Shown: positions 1 to 8,841 of the stretch, one piece after another
Layout of the letters: every line of letters starts with the position of its first letter
Numbering within the stretch: the stretch's first letter is position 1
Source: Clostridiales bacterium GWF2_38_85
GTDB lineage: Bacteria > Bacillota > Clostridia > Oscillospirales > CAG-382
Length of the DNA stretch: 64,000 nt
Direction of reading: 5' to 3'
Assembly (NCBI GenBank): GCA_001797275.1
Contig: MGOY01000028.1
Span: 1 to 64,000 of the forward strand
Translations under genes and position numbers: made by a program
The notes under the pieces: generated by a model
What the model saw: only the letters and a program-made list of their open reading frames with translations
Told to the model about the DNA's origin: nothing
Databases searched by the model: none

Positions 1-1
1 T

Positions 2-205
2 GAAATAGAGCGCTATTTTTTACGATTAAAGCGTTTTCGTAAGATATTTACTCGCTACGATAAGCTTGACATTATCTTCAGTGGCTTCATTTTTTTCGCC
101 ATGGTGATCGATGCTATATTAGTGTCAACAGAATCTAGTTACATCAGTTTTATATCGATAATTATTAACTTCTTAACGATTTTTCGAGGCAGTGACAAGC
201 TTTAA
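2..205 (+). pseudogene. IS5-like transposase, C-terminal fragment (cut by window edge)
   Basis: Frame 2 is open from the window edge to a TAA at 203-205, giving about 67 residues. The peptide contains an ERYFLRLKRFRKIFTRYDKL segment followed by a hydrophobic tail. This matches the C-terminal catalytic Glu region of IS5/IS427-type DDE transposases (ER.F..LK.FRRI.TRYDKL). The Glu of ERYF would be the third catalytic acid. Only the 3' end is visible, so it cannot be said whether the upstream part is intact or this is a remnant. No convincing terminal inverted repeat was seen between 206 and 339. Confidence 0.65.
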
Positions 206-339
206 CTGGTTAGATAAATAAATGCTTTGGGTATGTAATTCATTTTTAGGCGAACGGGGGAAGCCATTCATTTTCTCCATTATATTGTATACAGAATAAA
301 AATAATATTGCAAAAATATTAAAAGAAAGTTGAATTTAA

Positions 340-1017
340 ATGAATATAAGTGATCAGATAAAAGAATTATTGACCAGCAATGGGGCTTGTGATGTCGGAT
401 TCACAAAAGTTGAAGATTCTACTTTAGAATTACAATATGTAATTTCGATTGTTGTGCCATTATCAGATACTATTATTGACGAAATAAACGATACTCCGAC
501 ATATTCATACTTTCATCACTACCGCACGGTAAATGCCTATATTGATCAATTACTGCTTCAAGTTGGGTTTTTGTTACAAAGTCAGGGTTACCGTTATATT
601 CCTATAGCTGCTTCCCAGTCTGTTCCATCTGATGGTGACAGAATACATATAGGGCGATACTCACATAAAAAGATTGCTGTACTTGCAGGTTTAGGCAGTA
701 TTGGTAAAAGTACACTGTTTTTGCATAGAGTACATGGACCTCGAGTGCGTCTGGGTACTCTGTTTACAGACTGTCCATTACAAGTGACAGACAGTAAAAT
801 TCATTCGATATGCAAAGATTGTAATTTGTGCGTTGACTACTGCCCTGCCAATGCAATAAAAGGTATTGAATGGCATGAAGATATACAAAGAAGCGAAATG
901 TTTGATGCCAATGCATGTAATAATTACATGAGAGAACATTTCATGAAAATAGGCAGAGGTTCGGTCTGCGGAATCTGTATAAAAGTATGTCCAATAAATC
1001 ATTTAAATAAATTGTAA
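340..1017 (+). CDS. 4Fe-4S double-cluster protein, QueG-like
   Basis: 225 residues. The C-terminal half carries two ferredoxin-type cysteine clusters: C158-x2-C161-x2-C164-x3-C168-P, then C210-x2-C213-x3-C217-P with an extra Cys at 192. An A-G-L-G-S-I-G-K-S-T segment (about 116-125) resembles the substrate/cobalamin domain of epoxyqueuosine reductases. True QueG proteins are about 330-380 residues with C-terminal HEAT repeats. This short form lacks them and is better called a QueG-like 4Fe-4S protein, probably cytosolic and redox-active, of unknown substrate. The ATG at 340 is preceded by a weak purine stretch (AAAGAAAG). The gene stands alone and is followed by a terminator-like hairpin. Confidence 0.8.
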   Translation: MNISDQIKELLTSNGACDVGFTKVEDSTLELQYVISIVVPLSDTIIDEINDTPTYSYFHHYRTVNAYIDQLLLQVGFLLQSQGYRYIPIAASQSVPSDGDRIHIGRYSHKKIAVLAGLGSIGKSTLFLHRVHGPRVRLGTLFTDCPLQVTDSKIHSICKDCNLCVDYCPANAIKGIEWHEDIQRSEMFDANACNNYMREHFMKIGRGSVCGICIKVCPINHLNKL

Positions 1018-1028
1018 TTAAAATAGAA

Positions 1029-1068
1029 AAACAAGACTTTTCGTTTCAAGAAAGACTTGTTTTTTTTC
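1029..1068 (+). terminator. Rho-independent terminator of the QueG-like gene
   Basis: AACAAG-A-CTTT pairs with AAAG-A-CTTGTT (one mismatch) around an eight-base loop and is followed by a run of eight T residues. It starts 12 bases after the stop codon at 1017. Confidence 0.8.
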
Positions 1069-1133
1069 TATCTGTATGATATAATTCCAGTCAGTTTGCA
1101 TGAATAATTTATTTATTGAAAGTAGGTTAAGCT

Positions 1134-1457
1134 TTGACCCTATATAAAATTATAACACTAATTATCGGCTTCTGCGGAACTGCATCACTTTTCATGATGT
1201 TTCAACAGAACGACCGTAAACGTATTCTTATTTTTCAAATATTCGGAACAATTTTTTTCTGTGTTCATTTTTACATGCTCGGCAAATACACAGGAGCTGC
1301 ACTTAATGCCATTGCTGCAACTCGTGCAGTAGTATATTTTAACAGAGATAGAAAATATTTTGGCAGTGTAGTATGGTTATGGTTATTCGTTGTAATCAGC
1401 GCTGTTGCTGGTATACTTACATGGGAAGGCGCGATATCGATATTACCGACAAAATGA
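1134..1457 (+). CDS. YgjV-family inner membrane protein, short C-terminus
   Basis: 107 residues from a TTG start, with a plausible purine-rich site (AAGTAGG) just upstream. There are three or four hydrophobic segments, at about 5-23, 29-48, 53-67 and 77-98, so this is an integral membrane protein. Composition and the pattern LGKYTGAALNAIAATRAVVYF match the Imp-YgjV family. Family members are usually about 170-185 residues with a second set of helices. This copy stops after the first half, directly before a strong terminator. It may be a 3'-truncated gene or a short family variant. Function is unknown. Confidence 0.65.
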   Translation: MTLYKIITLIIGFCGTASLFMMFQQNDRKRILIFQIFGTIFFCVHFYMLGKYTGAALNAIAATRAVVYFNRDRKYFGSVVWLWLFVVISAVAGILTWEGAISILPTK

Positions 1458-1490
1458 AACAAGTCATGCAAAATAGCATGACTTGTTTTT
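1458..1490. terminator. Bidirectional terminator between YgjV-like gene and tex
   Basis: A perfect 12-bp stem AACAAGTCATGC/GCATGACTTGTT (1458-1469 and 1476-1487) with a six-base loop and a short T run on the + side. It sits between two convergent genes and probably serves both. Confidence 0.85.
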
Positions 1491-1521
1491 CATATTTTTT
1501 ATAAAATAATTCGGTTCCCCA

Positions 1522-3678
1522 TCACGGTTTTCTTTTCATAGACAAAGCAATTCTTTTCTTTGTTAAGTCTACTGATAATACAAATACTTTGACTATATCA
1601 CCAACTTTTACAACTTCAGATGGATGTTTGATATATCTATCTGAGATTTCCGATATATGAACAAGCCCATCCTGATGTACTGCAATATCAACAAATACAC
1701 CAAAATCTATTACATTTCTGACTGTTCCGGTCAGTTCCATGCCGGGTGTCAGGTCTTCCATACTCATAATATCTGAGCGTAAAAGAGGTGGAGGTAATTC
1801 GTCTCTGATATCACGTCCCGGTTTCAGAAGCTCATTAATTATATCATTTAATGTCGGTATACCGATGCTACATGCTTCGGCAACAACAGCTTCGCCTTTC
1901 AATTTCACAAGACTGGGCAGCATTCCTACCTTTTCTGTATTTATATCCGAAAGCTCCATTCCAAACAATTCTAAAAGTTTTTTTGCGGCCTCATAAGATT
2001 CGGGATGAACCGAGGTATTATCAAGAATATTTTTGCCTTTAGGAATACGCAAAAATCCGGCACATTGTTCGAATGCTTTAGGTCCAAGTTTGGGAACCTT
2101 TTTCAATTCTGTGCGTGTTTTGAATGCTCCGTTTTCATTGCGCCAATTTGTTATATTTGTGGCAACAGAAGCTCCGAGTCCGGATATGTATGATAATAAT
2201 GAAGCTGAAGCTGTATTGAGGTCAACACCGACATTGTTTACACAGCTTTCAACTACACCTTTAAGCTCTGTATTAAGCTTTGCAGGTGGCATATCATGTT
2301 GATACTGTCCGACACCGATTGATTTCGGATCAATCTTGACAAGCTCTGCAAGAGGATCCTGCAATCTTCTTGCAATTGAAACAGCACTTCTGAGCGATAC
2401 ATCAAATTCGGGAAATTCGCTTGCTCCGAGTTTGGAAGCGGAATAAACTGATGCACCTGCTTCATTAACTACCATATATGAAACTTGAGTATCGAGTTCT
2501 TTAATCAGTCCGGCAACAAAAATTTCTGATTCTTTCGAAGCCGTACCATTGCCTATTGATATAACCTCAATATCATGTTTTTTGATAAGCTTTTTTAGTA
2601 CTGTCTTAGATTCTTCTATCTTATTATTTGGCGGTGTAGGATAAACTACTGTTGTATCGAGTGCCTTCCCTGTCGGATCAACTACAGCAATCTTGCATCC
2701 GGTACGATATGCGGGATCGAAACCAAGTACAGTCTTACCTTTTATCGGCGGTTGCATCAGCAAAGGCTTTAGATTGATGGCAAACATTGAAATTGCCTGG
2801 CTGTTTGCAAATTCGGTTAAATCATTTCTGATTTCTCGTTCAATTGATGGTTTAATCAATCTTGACCAGGCATCATCTGCAGCTTGTTTAACATACTCAG
2901 CACTGCTTGAGTCATTTTTTATATATGATAAATATATTCTGTTTAATGCTAATAAATCATTGAGTTCAATCGAGACCTTGAGAATATCTTCCCTTTCACC
3001 GCGGTTTATAGCAAGAATCCGGTGACTCGGTATCTTGCTGACGGCTTCGCTGTACTCGAAGTACATCTCATAAACTTTACTTTCATCAATTTCGGTTTTA
3101 TCTGATTTGGAGGTTAATAATCCTTCCTTTTTCATCAGATCACGAAGAAAACCTCTCAAATTCGGATCATCAGAAATTGTCTCTGAAATAATATCCTTTG
3201 CTCCGTCAATTACTTCTTCAACAGAATTTACACCGACCTCTGCATTGATATATTCCTGTACTGATGTTATTACATCAAAGCTTTTGTCTTGTTTTAATAT
3301 TGCAACAGCAAACGGTTCAAGTCCTTTTTCTTTTGCGATTGTTGCACGAGTACGACGTTTTGGCTTGAATGGACGATATATATCTTCAAGAGCAGACAGA
3401 GTAACAGCTTTGTCAATCACTGCTGCTATTTCATCTGTCATCTTACCCTGTTCGGTAATACTGTCCTTTATTTTCTGTTTACGATCTTCAAAATTGCGCA
3501 GATACTCAAGTCTGTCAGCAAGTTCGCGAAGCACCTGATCATCACACGAGCCAGTCATCTCTTTGCGGTAACGGGCTATGAATGGGATTGTGTTGCTTTC
3601 ATCAATTAAGCTGATTATGTTCTCAACATGCTCAAGCTTTAATTTGAATTCCGTTGTCAGAACTTTTTTTATTTCCAT
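1522..3678 (-). CDS. tex: Tex family S1 RNA-binding protein
   Basis: 718 residues, the normal length for Tex. Recognisable parts in order: the N-terminal helical Tex region with IPFIARYRKE (about 31-40), the YqgF-like RNase-H-fold domain beginning VLGFDPAYRTGCK (about 320), helix-hairpin-helix segments, and a C-terminal S1 domain starting near TGTVRNVIDFGVFVD and ending in RIALSMK. Tex proteins bind nucleic acid and are linked to transcription fidelity and ribosome-associated processes. The start is an ATG preceded by AGAGG on the minus strand. A family-A palindromic repeat (3717-3818) lies 39 bp upstream of the start, between this gene and the divergent DUF2007 gene. Confidence 0.95.
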   Translation of the reverse strand: MEIKKVLTTEFKLKLEHVENIISLIDESNTIPFIARYRKEMTGSCDDQVLRELADRLEYLRNFEDRKQKIKDSITEQGKMTDEIAAVIDKAVTLSALEDIYRPFKPKRRTRATIAKEKGLEPFAVAILKQDKSFDVITSVQEYINAEVGVNSVEEVIDGAKDIISETISDDPNLRGFLRDLMKKEGLLTSKSDKTEIDESKVYEMYFEYSEAVSKIPSHRILAINRGEREDILKVSIELNDLLALNRIYLSYIKNDSSSAEYVKQAADDAWSRLIKPSIEREIRNDLTEFANSQAISMFAINLKPLLMQPPIKGKTVLGFDPAYRTGCKIAVVDPTGKALDTTVVYPTPPNNKIEESKTVLKKLIKKHDIEVISIGNGTASKESEIFVAGLIKELDTQVSYMVVNEAGASVYSASKLGASEFPEFDVSLRSAVSIARRLQDPLAELVKIDPKSIGVGQYQHDMPPAKLNTELKGVVESCVNNVGVDLNTASASLLSYISGLGASVATNITNWRNENGAFKTRTELKKVPKLGPKAFEQCAGFLRIPKGKNILDNTSVHPESYEAAKKLLELFGMELSDINTEKVGMLPSLVKLKGEAVVAEACSIGIPTLNDIINELLKPGRDIRDELPPPLLRSDIMSMEDLTPGMELTGTVRNVIDFGVFVDIAVHQDGLVHISEISDRYIKHPSEVVKVGDIVKVFVLSVDLTKKRIALSMKRKP

Positions 3679-3716
3679 GTTTACCTCTTTATCGATTTTG
3701 TTAGATAACTTATTTT

Positions 3717-3818
3717 ATACTAATCTCGATTCAAAACATAGATAAAATTCAAGGAAAAACCTTTGCTTTATGGGTTTTCCGCAGAATTTTATCGTAATGT
3801 TTTATGAGAGATTAGTAT
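3717..3818. repeat. Palindromic repeat family A, copy 1
   Basis: 102 bp bounded by a perfect 11-bp inverted repeat, ATACTAATCTC (3717-3727) and GAGATTAGTAT (3808-3818). Internal complementary blocks (CAAAACAT/ATGTTTTA, TAAAATTC/GAATTTTA, GGAAAAACC/GGGTTTTCC) let nearly the whole element fold into one hairpin. A second copy, highly similar, lies at 7595-7695 in the same orientation. It looks like a MITE-type or REP-like element. Both copies sit just upstream of minus-strand housekeeping genes. Confidence 0.85.
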
Positions 3819-3913
3819 TATACAAATATTATAACATTATCAAAGCATTTTTTCAATATATTTAATTGTATATATCATTTTGTAATTATATTTTAAAAAG
3901 AATTCATATAGTA

Positions 3914-3942
3914 TTGAAATGTCATAATTTATATGCTATATT
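3914..3942 (+). promoter_or_regulatory. Sigma-A-type promoter for the DUF2007 gene
   Basis: TTGAAA (3914-3919), a 17-bp spacer and TATATT (3937-3942), about 30 bp upstream of the ATG at 3973. A strong AGGAGG ribosome binding site follows. Confidence 0.6.
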
Positions 3943-3972
3943 TTATATATACCAAAAGCAGGAGGAATTATT

Positions 3973-4524
3973 ATGCCATGGTGTCCAAAATGTCGTTTAG
4001 AATATCGTGAAGGCTTCGCAAAATGCTCTGACTGCGATTCTGATCTTGTAGAAAAATTAGACGATGATGTAAAAGAAGAATCTGAAGTAATTGAATACAC
4101 TGTTGACCCACCGATGGAGCCTGTGCTGCTTGTCACGGTCGGCGAACATTTTGAAGCGGAATTAATTTTAAATATGCTTAAGGAAGCCGATATACGCTGT
4201 TATTTCAAGGATAAAGGGGCCGGTTCATATATGTCAATATACATGGGCTTTTCTATATATGGAGCAGATATTTTCGTCGACAAAAAAGATTTCGATAAAG
4301 CGAATGAACTACTCATTGTAATGAATGAGCAGCCTGATATTGTTGAAGTCGATGAAGAAACAGAAAAAAGCATTCAAACGAAACAAGATTTTCAAGAAAC
4401 TGAAGAGGAAGTTCAACAAAGTCAGGATATCAGAAAAGGTATACTGAAAACTTTGATAATAACCGTTCTTGCAATTTCAGCTATTGCTTTAATTGCTGCA
4501 GTATTACATATCTTCTTAAAATAG
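3973..4524 (+). CDS. Zinc-ribbon, DUF2007 and C-terminal membrane-anchor protein
   Basis: 183 residues. The N-terminus has a zinc ribbon, C4-x2-C7 and C18-x2-C21. It is followed by an acidic linker, then a region beginning EPVLLVTVGEHFEAELILNM that fits DUF2007 (putative signal-transducing, PII-like fold) up to about residue 120. An acidic linker rich in Glu/Gln leads to one C-terminal transmembrane helix (about 159-182). It is likely a tail-anchored protein facing the cytoplasm. Role unknown. The ATG has an excellent AGGAGG site. The frameshifted DUF5131 gene starts three bases after the stop. Confidence 0.8.
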   Translation: MPWCPKCRLEYREGFAKCSDCDSDLVEKLDDDVKEESEVIEYTVDPPMEPVLLVTVGEHFEAELILNMLKEADIRCYFKDKGAGSYMSIYMGFSIYGADIFVDKKDFDKANELLIVMNEQPDIVEVDEETEKSIQTKQDFQETEEEVQQSQDIRKGILKTLIITVLAISAIALIAAVLHIFLK

Positions 4525-4527
4525 CGT

Positions 4528-5254
4528 ATGAAAACATCTCTTTGGAATCCCTGGCATGGCTGTACCAAAATCAGCGCAGGTTGTTTGAACTGTTACGTAT
4601 ATCGCACTGATGCAAAGCATGACAAAGACAGCACTGCTGTTAACAAAACCTCCACCTTTGATTTGCCTTTGAAAAAGGACCGTAAGGGTGAATATAGACT
4701 GCAACCGGGACGGGATAATGTTATTTTCACCTGCTTCACCTCAGATTTTCTTCATGAAGCGGCAGATGAGTGGCGTACGGAAGCGTGGCGGATGATAAAA
4801 ACAAGAAGTGATGCTGATTTTCTGTTTATTACTAAACGTATTCACAGGTTCGCTGATTGTATCCCCGAGGACTGGGGTGACGGTTACAATAATGTCACAG
4901 TCTGTTGTACAGTAGAAAATCAGGAGCGTGCCGATTAACAGGCTACCGTTATTTATTGACGCTCCGATAAAGCACAAGATGATTGTCTGTGAACCTCTAT
5001 TAACTGACATCGATTTGTCGAGATACCTCAAACCTTGTATCGAAAGCGTTATTGTCGGTGGTGAATCAGGACCAAATGCAAGAATTTGCGACTATGACTG
5101 GGTTCTGCACATCAGACAGCAGTGCATCGACAACAACATCCCCTTCCGCTTCAAGCAAACCGGAGCGAACTTCAGAAAAGAAAGAAAAGTAAATAAAATA
5201 CAACGCAAATATCAACATTCTCAGGCAAGAAAAGCAGGGATAGATTATAAATAA
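4528..5254 (+). pseudogene. DUF5131 (phage Gp37/Gp68-like) gene, single-base frameshift
   Basis: Two overlapping frames together encode one DUF5131 protein. The first (4528-4938) begins with the family-typical WNPWHGCTKISAGCLNCYVY cysteine motif and runs to TVENQERAD, then hits TAA at 4936-4938. The second frame resumes at once with RLPLFIDAPIKHK and continues to the usual end at 5254, including the GGESGPNAR motif. Removing one A at 4937/4938 gives GAT-TAC-AGG and the expected continuous D-Y-R-L-P. The family resembles radical-SAM-like, cysteine-containing proteins of unknown role. This is either a decaying gene or a one-base sequencing error. Confidence 0.85.
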
Positions 5255-5281
5255 CATTATCAATAATATCGGAGACAACCT

Positions 5282-5917
5282 ATGCAACTTTATATTATCA
5301 GGCACGGAGATCCGGATTATGCAAACGACACACTGACCGAATACGGGTGGGAGCAAGCAAGAGAGCTTGCAAAGCGAATGGCTGCCGTAAACCCGGACAG
5401 AATATATTCATCCCCACGCGGCAGGGCAAAAGCTACGGCGCAACCCGCCTGCGAGCTGTTGAATATGCAGTATACAGTTGAGGACTGGACAACCGAAAGC
5501 ATGGATTACATGCAATATCCTGATTTGACTGATCCCGACACGATAAAAAAGGGCTGGAATTCGAGCTTTGCCGAAGGTGTTCATGACTTTGAGTATTTTG
5601 TAACAACTGAGAGGGCTGACGCTCTCGATGAGATGATGAGTTGTTCGGATGAATTTCTCGAAAGGCATGGATATAAAAAAGAAGGCTTGTATTATCGTGC
5701 TGTGAAACCTAACGATGAGAAGATAGCTGTTTTTTGTCACGGTGGTTTCGGCGGTGCTTGGATATCATACCTGCTATCACTTCCACCGGCAATGGGTTGG
5801 ATGCACCTTGCACTCAATACGACCTCGGTTACAAAATTCGTGTTCGAAAACAGAGAGAACGGGTTCACATTTCCCCGATGTGTTTATCTCGGTGATACAT
5901 CACATTTGAAGAAATAA
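5282..5917 (+). CDS. Histidine phosphatase family protein
   Basis: 211 residues. The N-terminal YIIRHGDPDY contains the RHG signature, with the phospho-accepting His at residue 8. A second catalytic His lies in FCHGGFGG at about 153, as in phosphoglycerate-mutase-like phosphatases. Arg in YSSPRGRAK (about 46) fits the phosphate pocket. The region between the motifs is longer than in the smallest members. It is probably a cytosolic phosphatase of unknown substrate. The start at 5282 follows a GGAGA site, 27 bp after the broken DUF5131 gene. Confidence 0.85.
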   Translation: MQLYIIRHGDPDYANDTLTEYGWEQARELAKRMAAVNPDRIYSSPRGRAKATAQPACELLNMQYTVEDWTTESMDYMQYPDLTDPDTIKKGWNSSFAEGVHDFEYFVTTERADALDEMMSCSDEFLERHGYKKEGLYYRAVKPNDEKIAVFCHGGFGGAWISYLLSLPPAMGWMHLALNTTSVTKFVFENRENGFTFPRCVYLGDTSHLKK

Positions 5918-6127
5918 AATATAGTGTTATTATAAATATTTATTATGTATGCATGACAGTTTGTGTACAATTTTTTAACTCACATAGCAGGAGCCTCGCA
6001 GGATTTGCTGTAATAGGCTTAAAATATTATAACACCTTTCCTGAGTCGACATTCTTGATGTATTTTCAAATAGCAGGATTTTGCCGCAAATCAGAGGCAC
6101 TCATGATGATAAGCCACATAATTAGAA

Positions 6128-6161
6128 CATATAAAAGCAGCCGTAAAAATAACGGCTGCTT
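6128..6161 (-). terminator. pyk terminator
   Basis: A 10-bp perfect stem AAGCAGCCGT/ACGGCTGCTT (6135-6144, 6152-6161) with a seven-base loop, ending in TTTTATAT on the minus strand. It begins six bases past the pyk stop. The 5918-6127 stretch between the phosphatase and this site holds no gene I can support. Confidence 0.8.
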
Positions 6162-6166
6162 AAATT

Positions 6167-7594
6167 TTATTGAACTACCTGAACCTTTAGTAAATTGGTA
6201 TTGCCTGTTGAATCAAGAGGTATTCCGGCTGTTATTACAACCATATCACCCTCAGCGACTAAATCGACCTGCTTTGCGCAGTCAATAGCATGGCGGATAA
6301 GCTCATCAAATTCAGTTTGCCACCTTGCCAGAACGGGGAAAACACCCCAGGATAACGCAAGCTGGTAGAAGGTCTTCTCAATAGGAGTTGAAGCTACAAT
6401 CGGTTCCTGTGGTCTGAACTTCGACATTCTTCTTGCGGTGTGACCATGTCGGGTTACTGCAATTATTGCTTTAACATTTACATCCTTTGCTGTAATACAA
6501 GCAGCATCACAAATAGCGTTGGTTATATCCAATGTATCGACGTCATACTTAATATCTTTATAGCAGTCCATTTCGAAAGCATCTTTTTCAGCCTGTGCAA
6601 CAATTTTTGCCATAACCTTTATTGACTGTACGGGATATTTGCCTGCTGCGCTTTCACCCGAAAGCATTACTGCGGAAGTACCGTCAAAAACTGCATTTGC
6701 AACATCAGTGATTTCTGCACGAGTAGGTGTTGGGTTGCTAACCATAGATTCAAGCATCTGGGTTGCTGTAATGACCATCTTGCCTGATTTATAACACTTC
6801 TTGATGAATTTTTTCTGAAGTCCCGGCAGTCTTTCATACGCTACTTCGACACCCATATCACCGCGTGCAATCATAATACCATCTGAATAATTGAGAATCT
6901 CATTAAAATTGTTTACACCTTCAAGATTTTCAATTTTGGATATGATTTTAATGCTGTGTCCGCCGTTATAATCGATAAATTTACGTAGTGCGATAACATC
7001 ATCTTTACTTCTGATGAAGGATGCAGCAATGAAATCTATATCGTTCTCTATCCCGAATAGAATGTCTTTTTTGTCATTTTCGCTCAGATATTGAGCATCC
7101 ATATGTGTGCCGGGGATATTTATTCCTTTATGATTGGAAATTACTCCGCCAACAACAACCCTGCAGTATACATTCTCTGCATCCGTATTCTCAACCTTGA
7201 GCATAACTTTGCCGTCATCTATCAGAACTTCACCACCGGGTTTGATCTGATTGGGAAGGTTCATATATGTAACGGAAGCAATTTTACTATTTCCCGGAAG
7301 TTCTTTAATTGTAAGCGTAAAGCTTTCGCCTTCAATCAATTCTGTTTTACCGTTTTTAAAATCACAAAGTCTGATTTCAGGACCTTTTGTATCAAGAAGA
7401 ATAGCAATGGGCAGACCAAGCTGTTCTCTGAGTTTCTTTATTTTTTCAATTTGTAATTTCTGTGTTTCATGAGTACCATGTGAGAAATTGAGACGCGCAA
7501 CATTCATGCCTGCAAGCATCATTTCTGTTATTATCTGTTCACTGCTTGAAGCGGGACCTAAAGTACATACAATTTTTGTTTTACGCATATTCAT
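6167..7594 (-). CDS. pyk: Pyruvate kinase
   Basis: 475 residues, the standard length for a single-domain-set pyruvate kinase without the extra C-terminal PEP-utiliser domain. It starts M-N-M-R-K-T-K-I-V-C-T-L-G-P-A-S. It contains RLNFSHG (substrate and K+ site), the GVEVAYERLP segment, the active-site block ISKIENLEG (catalytic Lys), IMIARGDMGVE and MLSGESAAGKYP. It transfers phosphate from phosphoenolpyruvate to ADP in glycolysis. ATG codons at 7594 and 7588 are both possible starts. The first abuts palindromic repeat A2, which therefore supplies the ribosome-binding region (weak GAGATAAG). Confidence 0.97.
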   Translation of the reverse strand: MNMRKTKIVCTLGPASSSEQIITEMMLAGMNVARLNFSHGTHETQKLQIEKIKKLREQLGLPIAILLDTKGPEIRLCDFKNGKTELIEGESFTLTIKELPGNSKIASVTYMNLPNQIKPGGEVLIDDGKVMLKVENTDAENVYCRVVVGGVISNHKGINIPGTHMDAQYLSENDKKDILFGIENDIDFIAASFIRSKDDVIALRKFIDYNGGHSIKIISKIENLEGVNNFNEILNYSDGIMIARGDMGVEVAYERLPGLQKKFIKKCYKSGKMVITATQMLESMVSNPTPTRAEITDVANAVFDGTSAVMLSGESAAGKYPVQSIKVMAKIVAQAEKDAFEMDCYKDIKYDVDTLDITNAICDAACITAKDVNVKAIIAVTRHGHTARRMSKFRPQEPIVASTPIEKTFYQLALSWGVFPVLARWQTEFDELIRHAIDCAKQVDLVAEGDMVVITAGIPLDSTGNTNLLKVQVVQ

Positions 7595-7695
7595 ATACTT
7601 ATCTCAATTAAAAACATAGATAAAATTCAAGGAAAAACCTTTACTATTCGGGTTTCCGCAGAATTTTAACATTATGTTTTATGAGAGATTAGTAT
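7595..7695. repeat. Palindromic repeat family A, copy 2
   Basis: 101 bp, bounded by ATACTTATCTC (7595-7605) and GAGATTAGTAT (7685-7695), one mismatch in 11. The interior matches copy 1 closely (AACATAGATAAAATTCAAGG, then GGGTTTCCGCAGAATTTTA). It ends exactly at the pyk start codon, so any transcript entering pyk carries this hairpin in its leader. Confidence 0.85.
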
Positions 7696-7811
7696 TACCT
7701 CCATTATCTTAAAATAATGATCATAAAATCAACATATTAATTTTAACATATGATTGTGAAAAATTCCATCATCTTATGTAAAACAATCAAAAAACACAAC
7801 GAAAAAGCATA

Positions 7812-7839
7812 CAAAAGCTGTTGCTTTTCAGCAACAGCT
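7812..7839 (-). terminator. Terminator of the sugar isomerase operon
   Basis: A perfect 9-bp stem AGCTGTTGC/GCAACAGCT (7816-7824, 7831-7839), followed on the minus strand by TTTTGTATG. It lies nine bases past the stop at 7848. Confidence 0.8.
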
Positions 7840-7847
7840 CATATATA

Positions 7848-8816
7848 TTATGCCCAAAACATGCTTTTTGGCAGAGGTTCGGAAATTATGGATTCTTTCA
7901 GGAACTGTACAGCTTTTTCTAGTCCCTCTTCAGATGTCATTATACTGTCTTCATGCTCAATACTGAGAACATCATCATACCCTACCATACGAAGGTTGCT
8001 GATCATATCGCGCCAGTACTGCATATCATTACCGTATCCGACGCTTCTGAATACCCAGGAACGGTTGATTTCATCACCGTAATGCTTGGTGTCAAGAACA
8101 CCGTTTACAGCGGTATTGTATTTATCAACCTTAGTATCCTTTGCATGAACATGATATATTGCTTTTCCAAGCTTTCTGATAGCTGCTACGGGTTCAATTC
8201 CCTGCCAGATAAGGTGGGAAGGATCAAAGTTTGCACCCACAGTTTCACCAACTGCATTTCTAAGTTTAAGCAGGCTTTCTGTGTTATAAACACAGAAGCC
8301 GGGGTGCATTTCGAGAGCGATTTTATTAATTCCATGTGAGTTCGCATATTCAACTGTTTTCTGCCAATATGGGATCAGCACATCCTCCCACTGATACTTG
8401 AGAATTTTTGAAAAATCATCAGGCCAGAAGCAGGTTACCCAGTTGGAATATTTTGCACCTTCATGATCACCAGGGCAACCCGAAAAGGTTATGATCTTCG
8501 GAACTTCAAGTATCTCAGCAAGTTTAATTGTATTTTCAAAATCCTTCTGGAATTTCGCTGCAACTTGCTTGTCTGGATGAACGCAGTTGCCGTGGGTTGA
8601 TAATGCGTTTATTCTCATGCCATGGTCTTTTATTGTTTTGACAAATTCGTTGAGCTTTGATTTATCAGCAAGCATTTCTTCTGTTTTACAATGTTGGCTT
8701 GCAGGATAACCTCCGGCACCGATCTCAAGTTCGGTTATACCGAGCTTCTGAAGATAATCAAGTGCAACCAAAAGAGGTCTGTCGCCAAACAAAACAGTTA
8801 TAACTCCAATTTTCAT
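7848..8816 (-). CDS. Sugar phosphate isomerase/epimerase (TIM barrel)
   Basis: 322 residues with the xylose-isomerase-like TIM-barrel fold typical of IolE/IolH-type enzymes. It starts MKIGVITVLFGDRP. Likely metal ligands lie in ALEMHPGF (Glu and His, about 168), GANFDPSHLIWQG (Asp, His, about 192), YHVHAKDT (His, about 220) and SIEHED near the end. It probably isomerises or epimerises a keto-sugar or inositol derivative. It is the last gene of a four-gene leftward operon, 25 bp after the oxidoreductase, and shares its promoter at 11134-11161. Confidence 0.88.
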   Translation of the reverse strand: MKIGVITVLFGDRPLLVALDYLQKLGITELEIGAGGYPASQHCKTEEMLADKSKLNEFVKTIKDHGMRINALSTHGNCVHPDKQVAAKFQKDFENTIKLAEILEVPKIITFSGCPGDHEGAKYSNWVTCFWPDDFSKILKYQWEDVLIPYWQKTVEYANSHGINKIALEMHPGFCVYNTESLLKLRNAVGETVGANFDPSHLIWQGIEPVAAIRKLGKAIYHVHAKDTKVDKYNTAVNGVLDTKHYGDEINRSWVFRSVGYGNDMQYWRDMISNLRMVGYDDVLSIEHEDSIMTSEEGLEKAVQFLKESIISEPLPKSMFWA

Positions 8817-8841
8817 ATGGCATTACTCCTAATTTTATTAT

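Noticed and set aside
5953-6288. Plus-strand ORF of 111 codons after the phosphatase
   Set aside because: It runs across the pyk terminator and into the end of pyk on the opposite strand, with no ribosome site and no recognisable sequence.
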